DNA of 64,000 nucleotides from Paraglaciecola sp. (GCA_009993955.1 JAACSL010000019.1:28325-92324); one strand, 5' to 3'; numbered from the stretch's first letter, positions 18,520 to 28,109 are shown. The notes: generated by a model from the letters alone, not told the origin. Program-made: numbers and translations.

Positions 18520-18840
18520 TTAGCGCTGAATAAACTTATCTAGCTGCTCTTCGAGCAGACGTTTCTGTTGAGCTAAGACGTCACGTTCTTCAATTAATTG
18601 CAAAATTATTGGTAGCGCTGGCCAGTCTACTGCTAAGTCTCGCTGAATACGGGTAGCTTTTTTCACTTGCATAAGCGTGGCGACACTAAATAACCATGTG
18701 TGTATTTCATGCCCCCTGAGTGGTATGGCAATACTATGTTCCACCAGTTCAAGCAAGATGAGCTCTGTGATCTCACTGCACTGGCAGAGCTCATAGCTAT
18801 CCAAAAGGTTGTCTTGAAGTTTAACGTCAATCTGTAACAT
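18520..18840 (-). CDS. cbpM: chaperone modulator CbpM
   Basis: A 106-residue MerR-like helical protein. It shows LDSYELCQCSEITELILLELVEHSIAIP (positions about 12-40, read in parts), the CbpM pattern of a tight helix-turn-helix-like region. CbpM binds the J domain of CbpA and inhibits its co-chaperone activity. It begins 2 bases after the cbpA stop, the standard cbpA-cbpM arrangement. Confidence 0.88.
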   Translation of the reverse strand: MLQIDVKLQDNLLDSYELCQCSEITELILLELVEHSIAIPLRGHEIHTWLFSVATLMQVKKATRIQRDLAVDWPALPIILQLIEERDVLAQQKRLLEEQLDKFIQR

Positions 18841-18842
18841 AC

Positions 18843-19829
18843 TTAATTACTCCAGTTACTGCGCGGATCAAAGGTGTTTTGCTCAGCCAATGCTTCCCAC
18901 AATTTAGTGCTGGCCGCATCATTGCTTGGCGGATTAACAATCTTCAGTACAGCATATAAATCGCCCTGTACTTTCTTACTGACTAGCCCTTTACCTTTTA
19001 GGCGCAAACGCTGCCCCGTTTGACTATTAGGGGCTACGCTAATTTTCACCTGGCCTTGTAAAGTTGGAATATTAATTTTACAACCTAGGGCGGCCTCCCA
19101 AGGTGCGATTGGCACAACAATACTAAGATTATGCCCGTCAACAGCAAAAACCGGATGCGGGACCAAACGAATTTGCAGGTACACATCGCCGTCAGCGCCC
19201 TGACCAATGCCGGGCGCTCCCTGCCCTTTTAGGCGTATCCGCTCACCATCGACAACCCCTGCGGGGATCTTTACGTTGAGACTCTTTTTTAACGCCAATA
19301 CTCGCCCACGTGGATCGCGCTGTGGAACCGTGAACTCAATTGATTTAAGGGTTTCGACTAAGGTTTCTTCAAGGAATAACGGAAACTCAATGTCTACATC
19401 CTGACCTTTTTGACTCGGCTGCCCATCATGCCCATGGGTGTGATGAGGTTGATCTCGACCAAAACCATGTTGTGCTTCACCAAAGATAGACTGAATAAAG
19501 TCAGCAAATTCTTGTTCAGTTTGTGGATCATTGGATGACTGATAGTGAGGCTGAGCAGTTTTTGGGCCCGACGCGCTGTCACCGGTATGTTGTCGTGTTC
19601 GGTTCAGGTGCTGCTGGCGCAAGGCGTCGTAACGCGCTCTTTCTTCTTGATTGTGGAGCACTTCATAGGCTTCGCCAATTTCTTTAAACCTTTCCTCGGC
19701 ATCAGTGTGCTTGCTCACATCAGGATGAAATTGTCGAGCCAACTTTTTATACGCCACTTTGACCGCTTTATCATCAGCCTCTGGGACTATACCAAGTACC
19801 GCATAGTAGTCTTTAAATTTCATGCCCAT
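18843..19829 (-). CDS. cbpA: curved DNA-binding protein / DnaJ-like co-chaperone CbpA
   Basis: About 328 residues. The J domain (FKDYYAVLGIVPEADDKAVK, then HPD in ARQFHPDVS) is followed by a Gly/Gln/His-rich linker and a DnaJ C-terminal substrate domain without the zinc-finger repeats (PAGVVDGERIRLKGQGAPG, GDLYAVLKIV). This is the CbpA/type II J-protein layout. The start chosen is ATG 19829 with GAGAAC upstream; ATG 19823 is also possible. The open frame runs 27 codons further upstream, but that part does not resemble CbpA. Confidence 0.93.
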   Translation of the reverse strand: MGMKFKDYYAVLGIVPEADDKAVKVAYKKLARQFHPDVSKHTDAEERFKEIGEAYEVLHNQEERARYDALRQQHLNRTRQHTGDSASGPKTAQPHYQSSNDPQTEQEFADFIQSIFGEAQHGFGRDQPHHTHGHDGQPSQKGQDVDIEFPLFLEETLVETLKSIEFTVPQRDPRGRVLALKKSLNVKIPAGVVDGERIRLKGQGAPGIGQGADGDVYLQIRLVPHPVFAVDGHNLSIVVPIAPWEAALGCKINIPTLQGQVKISVAPNSQTGQRLRLKGKGLVSKKVQGDLYAVLKIVNPPSNDAASTKLWEALAEQNTFDPRSNWSN

Positions 19830-19985
19830 GTTCTCAGAATTATATTGTGTAAGCATACGCCAAGATGGCCAAAGGAAGCTTGTTTTTTGTACTGCCATGC
19901 TTAAAAACAAGCCTGGCTAGGATGATTGACAGCCTGTTTTGCCATAGTGTATACAAGCCGCACTTAAACCGTTCTAAGGATAAAC

Positions 19986-20696
19986 ATGTTGAACAAAAGT
20001 TTACTCACCAACGCTCTAGCGCTGTCACTTTTAGTGCTTGGTTATCTTCTCAATAATGACATGGTGATCACTGTGGCGTGCTTTGCTATTTCTGGCGCGA
20101 TCACCAACTGGTTGGCGGTGCACATGTTATTTGAAAAAGTACCCGGACTGTATGGTTCAGGGGTAATACCCGAGCGCTTCGAAGATTTTAAACTTGGCAT
20201 CCGTCACTTGCTTATGGCGCAATTCTTTAGCATTGAGAATATTCAACGATTCCTTAGTGCCAGTGAAAAAAAATGGGATGTAAGCCTTATACCCATGATT
20301 GAAAAAGTTGATTTATCCCCTACCTTTGATGCCCTCATCGAGGTAATCAAAGCCTCTTCCTTCGGTCAAATGTTAGGTATGTTTGGTGGCTCAGCCGCGC
20401 TTGAGCCAATGCGCCAACCTTTTGTGGATAAGATGCGTACTGCCATCGAAGATATCGTTCAAGACCCCGTTTTTTTAGGTTTATTACATGATCAATTAAG
20501 CCAAGCTGATATGAGTGAGCAACTCCACAAGCAAGTAGCTGAAATCGTGCAACAGCGACTAGACGAGCTAAGCCCGCAGATGGTTAAAGAGATCATCCAG
20601 CAAATGATTAAGCAACATTTAGGTTGGTTAGTGGTGTGGGGCGGCGTCTTTGGTGGTTTGATTGGTTTACTGGCCGCCATACTCGGCTCTCAGTAA
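19986..20696 (+). CDS. DUF445 family membrane protein
   Basis: A 236-residue protein with one or two N-terminal hydrophobic segments (residues about 8-45, including AISGAITNWLAVHMLFEKVPG) and a C-terminal hydrophobic hairpin (GWLVVWGGVFGGLIGLLAAIL). The AITNWLAV.MLF..P pattern is the DUF445 hallmark (YjiN/YheB-type). The core is helical. Function is unknown. CTAAGGATAAAC precedes the ATG. It appears to be a single-gene unit. Confidence 0.85.
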   Translation: MLNKSLLTNALALSLLVLGYLLNNDMVITVACFAISGAITNWLAVHMLFEKVPGLYGSGVIPERFEDFKLGIRHLLMAQFFSIENIQRFLSASEKKWDVSLIPMIEKVDLSPTFDALIEVIKASSFGQMLGMFGGSAALEPMRQPFVDKMRTAIEDIVQDPVFLGLLHDQLSQADMSEQLHKQVAEIVQQRLDELSPQMVKEIIQQMIKQHLGWLVVWGGVFGGLIGLLAAILGSQ

Positions 20697-20858
20697 ACAG
20701 CGATTATTTTAAGCTTGTCATTTTCTTGTCGTTTTGCACCGGTATTGTCGGTATTGGCTATTATCACCCCGTGTTAAGCTTGAGGCCAATCACCGACGAG
20801 TGAAAAAACCTTGCGGCATACCTGTCGTTTTGAATCGTTAATCGTTAGAGGAATTACC

Positions 20859-21242
20859 ATGCGTTTACTGCACACCATGTTACGAGTCGGTGATCTAGAC
20901 CGCTCTATTGCCTTTTACACCCATCACTTAGGTATGCAGCTCTTGCGCAAGAGTGACAACCCACAATACCGTTATACCTTGGCATTTATTGGTTACGGTG
21001 CCGAGCAAAATACTACCGTGTTAGAACTCACACACAATTGGGATACCGACCATTACGACCTCGGTTCAGCCTATGGCCATATCGCCATTGGCGTAGACGA
21101 TATCTATGCCCTATGTGCAAAACTAGAACAAGGTGGCGCCGATGTATATCGCAAGCCCGGGCCTGTATTGGGCGGCAAAACTGTTATTGCTTTTGTGCGA
21201 GATCCAGACGGCTATGCCATCGAACTAATTGAAAATAAGTAG
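20859..21242 (+). CDS. gloA: lactoylglutathione lyase (glyoxalase I)
   Basis: A 127-residue enzyme that converts the methylglyoxal-glutathione hemithioacetal to S-lactoylglutathione. The metal ligands known from E. coli GloA are all in register: His5, Glu56, His74 and Glu122. The start is ATG 20859 with AGAGGAA upstream; the open frame extends 16 codons further but lacks support. glpQ follows after 9 bases, so the two are probably co-transcribed. Confidence 0.96.
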   Translation: MRLLHTMLRVGDLDRSIAFYTHHLGMQLLRKSDNPQYRYTLAFIGYGAEQNTTVLELTHNWDTDHYDLGSAYGHIAIGVDDIYALCAKLEQGGADVYRKPGPVLGGKTVIAFVRDPDGYAIELIENK

Positions 21243-21251
21243 GGGTAAAGC

Positions 21252-22253
21252 ATGCAAAAATACCTAATCAGTCTCGGTTTTAGCTTGCTGATCGTCGGCT
21301 CAGCCCTTGCAAAACCTTTGGTTATTGCCCATCGTGGTGCCTCGGGTTATTTACCTGAACATACCCTCGAAGCGGTTACTCTGGCGTTTGCTTTGGGTGC
21401 TGATTTTATCGAACAAGACTTAGTGTTGACTAAAGATCTCGTGCCCGTTGTATTACATGATATTCATTTGGATACCGTGACCAATGTTGCTGAACTTTAT
21501 CCCAATAGAAAACGTGATGACGGACGTTACTACGCCCTCGACTTTACCTTGGCCGAGCTAAAAACATTACGTGTACACGAACGCCGGGAGTTGAATGGAC
21601 AACAGGTATTTGCCTCACGTTTTCAGGGCAATGCCGATTTCAAAATAGCGACCTTTGCCGAGGAACTCGAACTCATTGCCCAGTTAAATCGTCAGTTCAA
21701 ACGCAATGTGGGGTATTATCCAGAAATTAAGTCACCCAAATGGCATCGTGACCAAGGCGTTGACATCAGTGCTATTGTCCTCAACATACTGCGCGACTAT
21801 CAACTGGACGATGCAGAGAAAGCCATTTTTGTGCAATGTTTTGATTTTGCCGAAACCAAGCGTTTACGCAGCGAATTGGGCGCTAAAGTCAAACTGATAC
21901 AGTTGATCGGTGAAAATGACTGGTTAGAATCCGGCACGGATTATAATCAACTGCAGACCCCAGCTGGCCTCAGCGAATTGGCCGAGTACGTGCAGGGTAT
22001 TGGGCCCTGGTTACCACAGATATTTGATATCACCACCCAGCAAGCCACGGGTTTAGTGGCTAATGCCCATCAACGCGGATTAGCGGTACATCCTTATACA
22101 TTTCGGCTAGACGCATTGCCCGAGGGCATAACAAGTGAACAAATGTTGAGGATCGTATTTGAGCAACTGATTATTGATGGCCTGTTTACCGACTTCACTG
22201 ATACGGTGGTCGACTATTTAGGGGATAAACAAACACAAAAAAATCCCGAATAG
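21252..22253 (+). CDS. glpQ: periplasmic glycerophosphodiester phosphodiesterase
   Basis: A 333-residue enzyme releasing sn-glycerol 3-phosphate from glycerophosphodiesters. The signal peptide is cut near residue 20 (VGSALA). The catalytic start VIAHRGASGYLPEHT, then DFIEQDLVLTKD and VLHDIHLD, are the GDPD metal and acid-base residues. KRDDGRYYALDFTLAELKTL matches periplasmic GlpQ. AGGGG precedes the ATG. A terminator overlaps its stop codon. Confidence 0.94.
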   Translation: MQKYLISLGFSLLIVGSALAKPLVIAHRGASGYLPEHTLEAVTLAFALGADFIEQDLVLTKDLVPVVLHDIHLDTVTNVAELYPNRKRDDGRYYALDFTLAELKTLRVHERRELNGQQVFASRFQGNADFKIATFAEELELIAQLNRQFKRNVGYYPEIKSPKWHRDQGVDISAIVLNILRDYQLDDAEKAIFVQCFDFAETKRLRSELGAKVKLIQLIGENDWLESGTDYNQLQTPAGLSELAEYVQGIGPWLPQIFDITTQQATGLVANAHQRGLAVHPYTFRLDALPEGITSEQMLRIVFEQLIIDGLFTDFTDTVVDYLGDKQTQKNPE

Positions 22254-22264
22254 GGATTTTTTTG
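22236..22264. terminator. bidirectional terminator between glpQ and motY
   Basis: Stem CAAAAAAATCCC (22236-22247) and GGGATTTTTTTG (22253-22264) with a 5-base loop. T runs on both strands serve the convergent glpQ and motY. The glpQ TAG lies at the base of the loop. Confidence 0.9.
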
Positions 22265-22329
22265 TCGCGATGCCTTGCATCTTTCTTGGCATCAAGCTTG
22301 TTTTATGACGTGCCGAAGGCATTAATCCT

Positions 22330-23211
22330 TCAAGGTTTGGCCATTCTTATTACCACCCTACGGTTTTTCGCTCGCGTCGATTCGTTGGTGTTAGGCGAGA
22401 TATGGTGACGTTCCCCGTGTCCAGTCACGTCGATGCGTTCGGGGGCTACCCCCATTGAACGAAAAAACTCTTTCACTTCCACCGCCCGTTTCACTGAGAC
22501 TTGTTGATTTATCGAGGAAGGGCCATAACTATCAGAGTAACCATCCACTAAAACCAGCTCTAAATCGGTATCTTCTTTCAGGTAATCGGCGATCATGGCT
22601 AAGCGCTGTTTGGAATATTTAGTCAACTCTGCCGAATTAAAATTGTAGTTCAGCACGGTATACGCGATATCATCAAAGCTATAGGGCAGCAAATTTGCCA
22701 CACATTGGGCAAACTGCTGATAAGGCTCAGCAAAGTTACTGGCATTCAAACCCACGGCAACTTGATCATTCTGATTGTACCAATCTTGATAATAGATGGT
22801 CGGCCAGAACCCTTTTTCCAACTCCGACAACATAGTCCATGCCGCTTGTTCAGGTAAGTCACCCGTGTATTGTTTACGAATATCCATGTTCGCGATGGTT
22901 TTTGTCACTTGCCCAGGCATCCAACGAGGTGGGACTGAATAGACTTGTGCCATACCATAGCTTTTGGGGAGTTGTAACATGTCTAATTCAAATTCCATGT
23001 TCAACTGCTTACTCGCCATGCTACTAAATATAGCCGTACCATAGCCAGGTAAAGCATGATTCAGTGCACAACGTAGACGACTCTGTTCGGCAAGTTGCCA
23101 GTCTGAATTTTCGACTTTGGCAGCATAGTGACGCAAGGTCGCTGCTGCTTGCCAAGACACCAAACATAGGGATAAGCAAAGCGCTAGTGTGCGCATGTAA
23201 AAGTTGATCAT
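22330..23211 (-). CDS. motY: sodium-type flagellar protein MotY
   Basis: A 293-residue T-ring protein, the same length as Vibrio MotY. A signal peptide (to about residue 24) precedes the MotY N-domain with LDMLQLPKSYGMAQVYSVPP and AWTMLSELEKGFWPTIYYQDW. The C-terminal OmpA-like peptidoglycan-binding domain has VDGYSDSYGPSSINQQVSVKRA and TRAKNRRVVIRM. It anchors the PomAB stator to the basal body with MotX. The start is ATG 23211, since the open frame upstream (89 further codons) is unrelated. A sigma-28-like promoter lies 27 bases upstream. Confidence 0.93.
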   Translation of the reverse strand: MINFYMRTLALCLSLCLVSWQAAATLRHYAAKVENSDWQLAEQSRLRCALNHALPGYGTAIFSSMASKQLNMEFELDMLQLPKSYGMAQVYSVPPRWMPGQVTKTIANMDIRKQYTGDLPEQAAWTMLSELEKGFWPTIYYQDWYNQNDQVAVGLNASNFAEPYQQFAQCVANLLPYSFDDIAYTVLNYNFNSAELTKYSKQRLAMIADYLKEDTDLELVLVDGYSDSYGPSSINQQVSVKRAVEVKEFFRSMGVAPERIDVTGHGERHHISPNTNESTRAKNRRVVIRMAKP

Positions 23212-23237
23212 GAAGAGGCCCCCGCTTCTGTGTTTAC

Positions 23238-23264
23238 TTATCGACCTAGAGGAAGATAAGTTTA
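23238..23264 (-). promoter_or_regulatory. sigma-28 (FliA) type promoter for motY
   Basis: The minus strand reads TAAACTTA, 11 bases, GTCGATAA, against the consensus TAAAGTTT, 11 bases, GCCGATAA. Spacing is exact and the -10 core CGATAA is complete. It gives a leader of about 20 bases to the motY ATG. It independently supports the late-class flagellar assignment. Confidence 0.65.
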
Positions 23265-23463
23265 GCCTTGTTCGTGTAGCAATCGCTAGCCTATTCAAGG
23301 CACACTCATGCAACAATAACAGAACCACACTGCCCTTAACCAAGGGGAATACGATCCAACGCGGTATGGTTATTTTACTTAGGGGCAAAGGCAACAGTAT
23401 TGCTAGCGCCCATAGGTGATACTTGACATAATCCCCCCCCTCGCTCGTTGCCCATAGATTTAC

Positions 23464-24096
23464 ATGACTGATTCTCAAAATTTAATTAAACACCGCTTTC
23501 GTGGCTACTTTCCTGTGGTTATCGATGTTGAAACCGCTGGTTTTAACGCCAATACCGACGCCCTATTAGAAATTGCCGCGGTCACCCTCAGAATGGATGA
23601 GCAAGGTTTTATCCACCCTGATAAAACCTTTCATCATCATGTTGAACCCTTTGCTGGAGCAAACCTCGAAAAAGCCGCATTAGATTTTAATGGCATTGAT
23701 CCTTATTGTGCCCTACGCGGCGCCATTGCTGAATCAGAGGCGATGAAAGAATTGTGCAAGGAAATCCGCAAAGAACAGAAGGCTGCCGACTGTCAACGTT
23801 CCATTATCGTGGCGCACAATGCCGCTTTCGATCAGGGTTTTGTCAATGCTGCCATTGAGCGCAGTAGCATCAAACGCACGCCATTTCACCCATTTGTCTC
23901 TTTTGATACAACAACCTTGGCAGGCCTTGCGCTGGGTCAAACGGTGTTAGTTAAGGCCTGCATGGCGGCTGGCATTCATTTTGATCAACGAGAAGCGCAT
24001 TCGGCTTTATATGATACCCAGAAAACCGCTGAACTTTTTTGTTACATCGTCAACAAGTGGAAGACCCTTGGCGGCTTAAATATAGATATGTCTTAA
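23464..24096 (+). CDS. rnt: ribonuclease T
   Basis: A 210-residue DEDD-family 3'-5' exoribonuclease that trims tRNA and other stable RNA 3' ends. Motifs: Exo [13 protein letters not shown] (about 18-29), Exo [12 protein letters not shown] (about 117-126) and Exo [16 protein letters not shown] (about 179-191, with the catalytic His). Length is close to E. coli RNase T (215). Divergent from motY; a bidirectional terminator follows. Confidence 0.96.
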   Translation: MTDSQNLIKHRFRGYFPVVIDVETAGFNANTDALLEIAAVTLRMDEQGFIHPDKTFHHHVEPFAGANLEKAALDFNGIDPYCALRGAIAESEAMKELCKEIRKEQKAADCQRSIIVAHNAAFDQGFVNAAIERSSIKRTPFHPFVSFDTTTLAGLALGQTVLVKACMAAGIHFDQREAHSALYDTQKTAELFCYIVNKWKTLGGLNIDMS

Positions 24097-24099
24097 AGC

Positions 24100-24131
24100 A
24101 AAAAAACCGCTGAATTCAGCGGTTTTTTTTT
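24100..24131. terminator. bidirectional terminator between rnt and peroxiredoxin gene
   Basis: A perfect palindrome, stem AAAAAACCGCTGA/TCAGCGGTTTTTT, followed by T runs on both strands, between two convergent genes. Confidence 0.93.
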
Positions 24132-24150
24132 GGGTAAATAACTGCAAAAA

Positions 24151-24756
24151 TTACAAGCTATCAGCATTTTCCGCTAGGTAACTAGCAACACCTGCAGGGC
24201 TATCAACCATGCCTTTTTTACCTTGTTGCCAGCCAGCTGGACACACTTCACCATGTTCTTCATGGAAGTTTAATGCATCAACCATGCGCAACATTTCGTC
24301 AATGTTACGACCAAGAGGTAGGTCGTTAACCACTTGATGACGTACCATGCCGTTGGCATCAATCAAGAATGAACCACGGAAAGCCACACCATCTTCAGGG
24401 TGTTCAACATCGTATGCTTGGCAAATTTCATGTTTAACATCGGCGACTAAGGTGTAGCTAACGGGGCCAATCCCACCTTGATTTACTGGTGTATTACGCC
24501 ATGCGTTATGACTAAACTGCGAATCAATAGACACACCAATCACTTCCACTCCGCGCTTTTGGAACTCAGCGTAACGTTTGTCGAAAGCAATTAGCTCAGA
24601 GGGACAAACAAAAGTAAAATCCAGTGGGTAGAAAAACACCACCGCTTTTTTGCCTTTGATGGCGGTGCTTAAAGTAAATTTATCAACAATTTCACCACTA
24701 CCCAATACAGCTGCAGCAGTAAAGTCTGGCGCGGGACGTCCAACTAATACACTCAT
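24151..24756 (-). CDS. typical 2-Cys peroxiredoxin
   Basis: A 201-residue thiol peroxidase reducing hydrogen peroxide and organic hydroperoxides. The peroxidatic Cys is C51 in DFTFVCPSE. The resolving Cys is C172 in EVCPAGW. Both are in the places expected for the Prx1/AhpC class. The C-terminal tail (DSPAGVASYLAENADSL) replaces the YF motif seen in some eukaryotic relatives. No ahpF neighbour is present, so it is closer to the stand-alone thioredoxin-dependent type. TTAAGAAAAGGAGAAAT precedes the ATG. The 265-base upstream gap contains an inverted repeat CAAATTAAG...CTTAATTTG (about 24883-24922) but no OxyR site that I can defend. Confidence 0.94.
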   Translation of the reverse strand: MSVLVGRPAPDFTAAAVLGSGEIVDKFTLSTAIKGKKAVVFFYPLDFTFVCPSELIAFDKRYAEFQKRGVEVIGVSIDSQFSHNAWRNTPVNQGGIGPVSYTLVADVKHEICQAYDVEHPEDGVAFRGSFLIDANGMVRHQVVNDLPLGRNIDEMLRMVDALNFHEEHGEVCPAGWQQGKKGMVDSPAGVASYLAENADSL

Positions 24757-25021
24757 TTATTTCTCCTTTTCTTAATTATACCAACGCTGGTAAATGACTA
24801 ACACAATTTGCTTAACATGCCATGATATAGGTATAAAAAACCAGAAACCAAGGCAAAAACCCCTCGATACTTAGGGTTTTCGTCAAATTAAGCGTAGCGC
24901 ATCGCTGGCAACTCTTAATTTGTACCCGTAGCTCGGAGCCCGAAACCTGCAGGTAAAAAGTGTAAAACAAAAAAACAGCAATTAATATGCGGTTTTTCGT
25001 GTTACTTAATGTCTACTCAGC

Positions 25022-26914
25022 TTATTGCACAAAACCTTCATTGGCTTTAACCGTCAGTGGATGATAGCCATCTTTAGCTTCTGCAAACGCTTTCTGCGCC
25101 ATCACTTTACCCTGGGGTGTTTCTGCTAGGGCTTTATACAGTGGTTTCACTAATTTGTTCCGGCCGATGTGCACCAGATAATCGTGCAATCTTGGAAATG
25201 CCGGTTCATACCAGTTATTCACACTCATGAGCAACCAGCTGTGAGCAATTTCATTATTGCGACTTTGGGTCAACGCAAATGCCGCATCTAACTCGCTTAG
25301 CTGCACTTGGCTAAGCTTTGCCGGCATGTTGTTCAAAAAGTATAACCATTGATGAGTGGTCCACTCGCCCACCAAGATATCTTTCGCTGCTAAGTTACCC
25401 GCTAACCATTCATTGCGCGCTTGGTCGACAAGGGCAAAGGCATCAGATTGAGGCTCAGGTGCGCCCTCTGGCACGCCAGCACTGTGGATCCAAGCATTGA
25501 TGCGTTCCATCGATAACACGTCACTGTGTTGCTTAACTAGCTTGTCTTCTAAGTACGCAACAAATTGGTCAGTCGTAATACTTTGAAAATTAAAATGCTT
25601 AAAATACCCCAGCAAAAACTGGTCAAATTCGGCTCTACCCACCTTTTGCTCCAACTCACGGAGAAATAAGGCGCCTTTTTCGTATGGTATGTTACTGAAC
25701 ACATCATCGGGGTCACGGCCACGTAAATCGATGGCAAGAATTTGGTCATTCGCGGGCAAACTATCAATATCAGCCTGCAAGTCTTGGCGACCGAGCACGG
25801 CTTCCATAGCATAACGTTTTTCACCATACACCATTTCCATGATGCGATAGGTTAAGTAAGTAGTAAATCCTTCGTTTAACCACAGATCACGCCATGTCGC
25901 ATTGGTCACGGTATTGCCGGACCAAGAGTGAGCTAATTCATGGGCTATCAGTGACACGAGGCTCTTATCCCCAGCAATAACCGTAGGGGTGATAAACGAA
26001 AGTCGTGGATTTTCCATGCCGCCAAAGGGAAAAGAGGGTGGCAAAATCAGCAGGTCGTAACGGTCCCAACTGTAAGGTCCAAAGGTCTTTTCCGTGGCAA
26101 TAAGCATCGACTCAGTATCGGCAAATTCCGCTGCGGCTGCGTCTAGGATCGCAGGCTCCACATATACCCCCGTGCGCTCCCCCATCGCTTTAAAGTGTAA
26201 ATCGCCCACCGCTAATGCAATTAAATAAGATGGGATAGGTTGAGGCATAGCAAACTCATAGACACCATCTCGGGGAGTGTTTGGATCGTTGGCCGCGCTC
26301 ATAACAGCCAATAAGTCCGGTGAGGTGCGGATTGTTGCTTGATACGTCACTCTCACTTGAGGTGAATCTTGCAAGGGAATGAAACTGCGTGCATGAATGG
26401 CTTGTGATTGGGTGAACAAAAATGGTTGTTTTTTACCTTCAGTTTGCGCTGGCGTTAACCACTGCACCCCTGAAGCATCGGGGGAAGTATGGTATTCGAT
26501 CTTAAAAGTATTGCCTTCTTCGGGGAGTACTATGGTCAAAGCGGCACCAAGAAACGAGTCTTGCGCGGCCAGTTCATATGCCAAATCATGGCCGTTTGCA
26601 GTGACCTTAGTAATGGTTAAATCACGAGTATCGAGAACAATTTTATCTGCGTTTGGCATGACTCTTACAAAGTCAACATCGACACTGCCAGTTAATATTT
26701 TTTCCGCAAAATCCACCGTTAAGTCCAAGCCAAGATTGCTGATCTTTACTTGTTCTGGGTTAGAAAATGAATGGTAATCTTTGCCTACCTCTAGACTGGT
26801 TGAAGCTGAGCTTTGAGCCTCATCTACGTTTGATTGAGCCTGTTTAACGCTTTCTGAACAGCCCATCAATAAAAAACAGCCAAACAGAGCAGTGCATAAT
26901 ATTTTAGTTGTCAT
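25022..26914 (-). CDS. M1 family zinc metallopeptidase lipoprotein
   Basis: About 630 residues. The lipobox L-M-G-C (Cys about residue 19) marks it as a lipoprotein. The M1 aminopeptidase core has the exopeptidase motif GGMENP, the zinc site HELAHSW (His about 325 and 329) and the distal Glu in WLNEGFTTY. A leukotriene-A4-hydrolase-type C-terminal helical domain follows (about 490-630). It probably trims short peptides in the periplasm. The start is ATG 26914 with AGGAGTAAC; the frame extends 24 codons upstream without support. Confidence 0.92.
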   Translation of the reverse strand: MTTKILCTALFGCFLLMGCSESVKQAQSNVDEAQSSASTSLEVGKDYHSFSNPEQVKISNLGLDLTVDFAEKILTGSVDVDFVRVMPNADKIVLDTRDLTITKVTANGHDLAYELAAQDSFLGAALTIVLPEEGNTFKIEYHTSPDASGVQWLTPAQTEGKKQPFLFTQSQAIHARSFIPLQDSPQVRVTYQATIRTSPDLLAVMSAANDPNTPRDGVYEFAMPQPIPSYLIALAVGDLHFKAMGERTGVYVEPAILDAAAAEFADTESMLIATEKTFGPYSWDRYDLLILPPSFPFGGMENPRLSFITPTVIAGDKSLVSLIAHELAHSWSGNTVTNATWRDLWLNEGFTTYLTYRIMEMVYGEKRYAMEAVLGRQDLQADIDSLPANDQILAIDLRGRDPDDVFSNIPYEKGALFLRELEQKVGRAEFDQFLLGYFKHFNFQSITTDQFVAYLEDKLVKQHSDVLSMERINAWIHSAGVPEGAPEPQSDAFALVDQARNEWLAGNLAAKDILVGEWTTHQWLYFLNNMPAKLSQVQLSELDAAFALTQSRNNEIAHSWLLMSVNNWYEPAFPRLHDYLVHIGRNKLVKPLYKALAETPQGKVMAQKAFAEAKDGYHPLTVKANEGFVQ

Positions 26915-27145
26915 TGTTACTCCTGATAAAAAATGAGGGCTGAAGTGTGGCATATTCGTGGTTTTAACGAAACACACAAAAACCAAGCTATGTCATTTTT
27001 AACCAAGATGTGTGGCGAGATTTGGCAATTAAAAACTAAGGCACTTAACATAACGGATCGTTATTATGATGAACCTGTTGACAACAAAGCAACGTAGTGA
27101 CAAATGACCTTGTCAACACAGGTGAGAGAAAACTGGGAGCTAGAC

Positions 27146-27724
27146 ATGTATTTTGAAGAAGATGAAACTGACTTTTTCGCCGAATTTGCCGATATCAAAC
27201 CGCTCAAGCAAACCCATGTGGATATAGTCCCACTGAATAAAGACAGTGTTGGCAAACAACTTTTACGTCAATCAATCGAGATGCCAGGGGCGTTGCAGCG
27301 CAACTACCTCAGTGTTGAACAAGTGGAACCCGTCGATCCCTATGATTACCTCAGTTATAAACAAAGTGGTGTGCAAGATGGCGTATTCAAAAACTTGCGA
27401 TTGGGTAAATATAAAATTGAGCAAGTGTTGAATGTACAACAATACAAATTTGAAGCGGCACGCAGTGCTGTGTTCCAGCACATTCTAAAAGCTTACGAGC
27501 AAGGGCTGCGGACGATTTTAATTAAACACGGTCTGGGGTTACACAATAAACCCTTCCCCGCTGTGCTAAAAAGCTATGTGAACCAATGGTTACAGCAAAT
27601 GCCTCAGGTCATCGCCTTCAATACTGCGCAACGCCAACATGGTGGTTATGCCGCTGTATATGTTTTGTTGAAAAAGAATGAAGTACAAAAAGCCAATAAT
27701 AGAGAAGTACACCGCAAAGCTTAA
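27146..27724 (+). CDS. smrA: Smr-domain endonuclease-like protein SmrA
   Basis: A 192-residue protein. An N-terminal acidic region (FEEDETDFFAEFADIKPL) and an SmrA linker (VDPYDYLSYKQSGVQDGVFKNLR, in parts) lead to a C-terminal Smr domain (about 105-185) with ILIKHGLG, the HGxG-type nucleic-acid-nicking motif, and GGYAAVYVLL. The start is ATG 27146 with GGGAG nine bases upstream. The upstream gap carries a small palindrome ATAACG-GAT-CGTTAT at 27050-27064. Confidence 0.87.
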   Translation: MYFEEDETDFFAEFADIKPLKQTHVDIVPLNKDSVGKQLLRQSIEMPGALQRNYLSVEQVEPVDPYDYLSYKQSGVQDGVFKNLRLGKYKIEQVLNVQQYKFEAARSAVFQHILKAYEQGLRTILIKHGLGLHNKPFPAVLKSYVNQWLQQMPQVIAFNTAQRQHGGYAAVYVLLKKNEVQKANNREVHRKA

Positions 27725-27768
27725 CTGCCGTGCAAGTTCACGCAGGATGTGACGATGAGAGTGGCTAT

Positions 27769-27915
27769 TTAACGTGTCGAGCTTTGTGTCGTGTTGCTGG
27801 TTTGCTGACTGATAGGGGTGGAGTTTGCTGAAGCACTGACAATAGCTGCCACAATTAAAATAACCACAGTGGCAAACACACCTGTTAAACCAAAGCCTTT
27901 ATTCGAACGATTCAT
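27769..27915 (-). CDS. small single-pass membrane protein, 48 aa
   Basis: A short reading frame found by eye: MNRSNKGFGLTGVFATVVIL begins the protein, followed by IVAAIVSASA and a Ser/Thr/Gln-rich tail of about 18 residues ending in SSTR. Residues 10-28 form one membrane segment with a basic N-terminus, so the tail is probably periplasmic; a weak signal peptide is an alternative reading. AAAAGAGACG lies upstream of the ATG as a possible ribosome site. It is convergent with smrA and downstream of purL. I do not recognise a family. Confidence 0.5.
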   Translation of the reverse strand: MNRSNKGFGLTGVFATVVILIVAAIVSASANSTPISQQTSNTTQSSTR

Positions 27916-28109
27916 TTGCGTCTCTTTTAATTTTAATCAGATAAAGATTGAACAGGAAGGTGTTGATCAACAAAACGTGCTGCATGCCAAAATTAACACC
28001 CAATACATGACATCCTGTCAGCTAATTAGCGTAATCCCTATTCTACTGATTTACAAGGGGATTAATAATTTCAAGTAAAAAATACACTTAAATATTAATA
28101 ATTTGTATC

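Noticed and set aside
24757..25021. OxyR site before the peroxiredoxin gene
   Set aside because: No ATAG-N7-CTAT-type spacing could be found with confidence.
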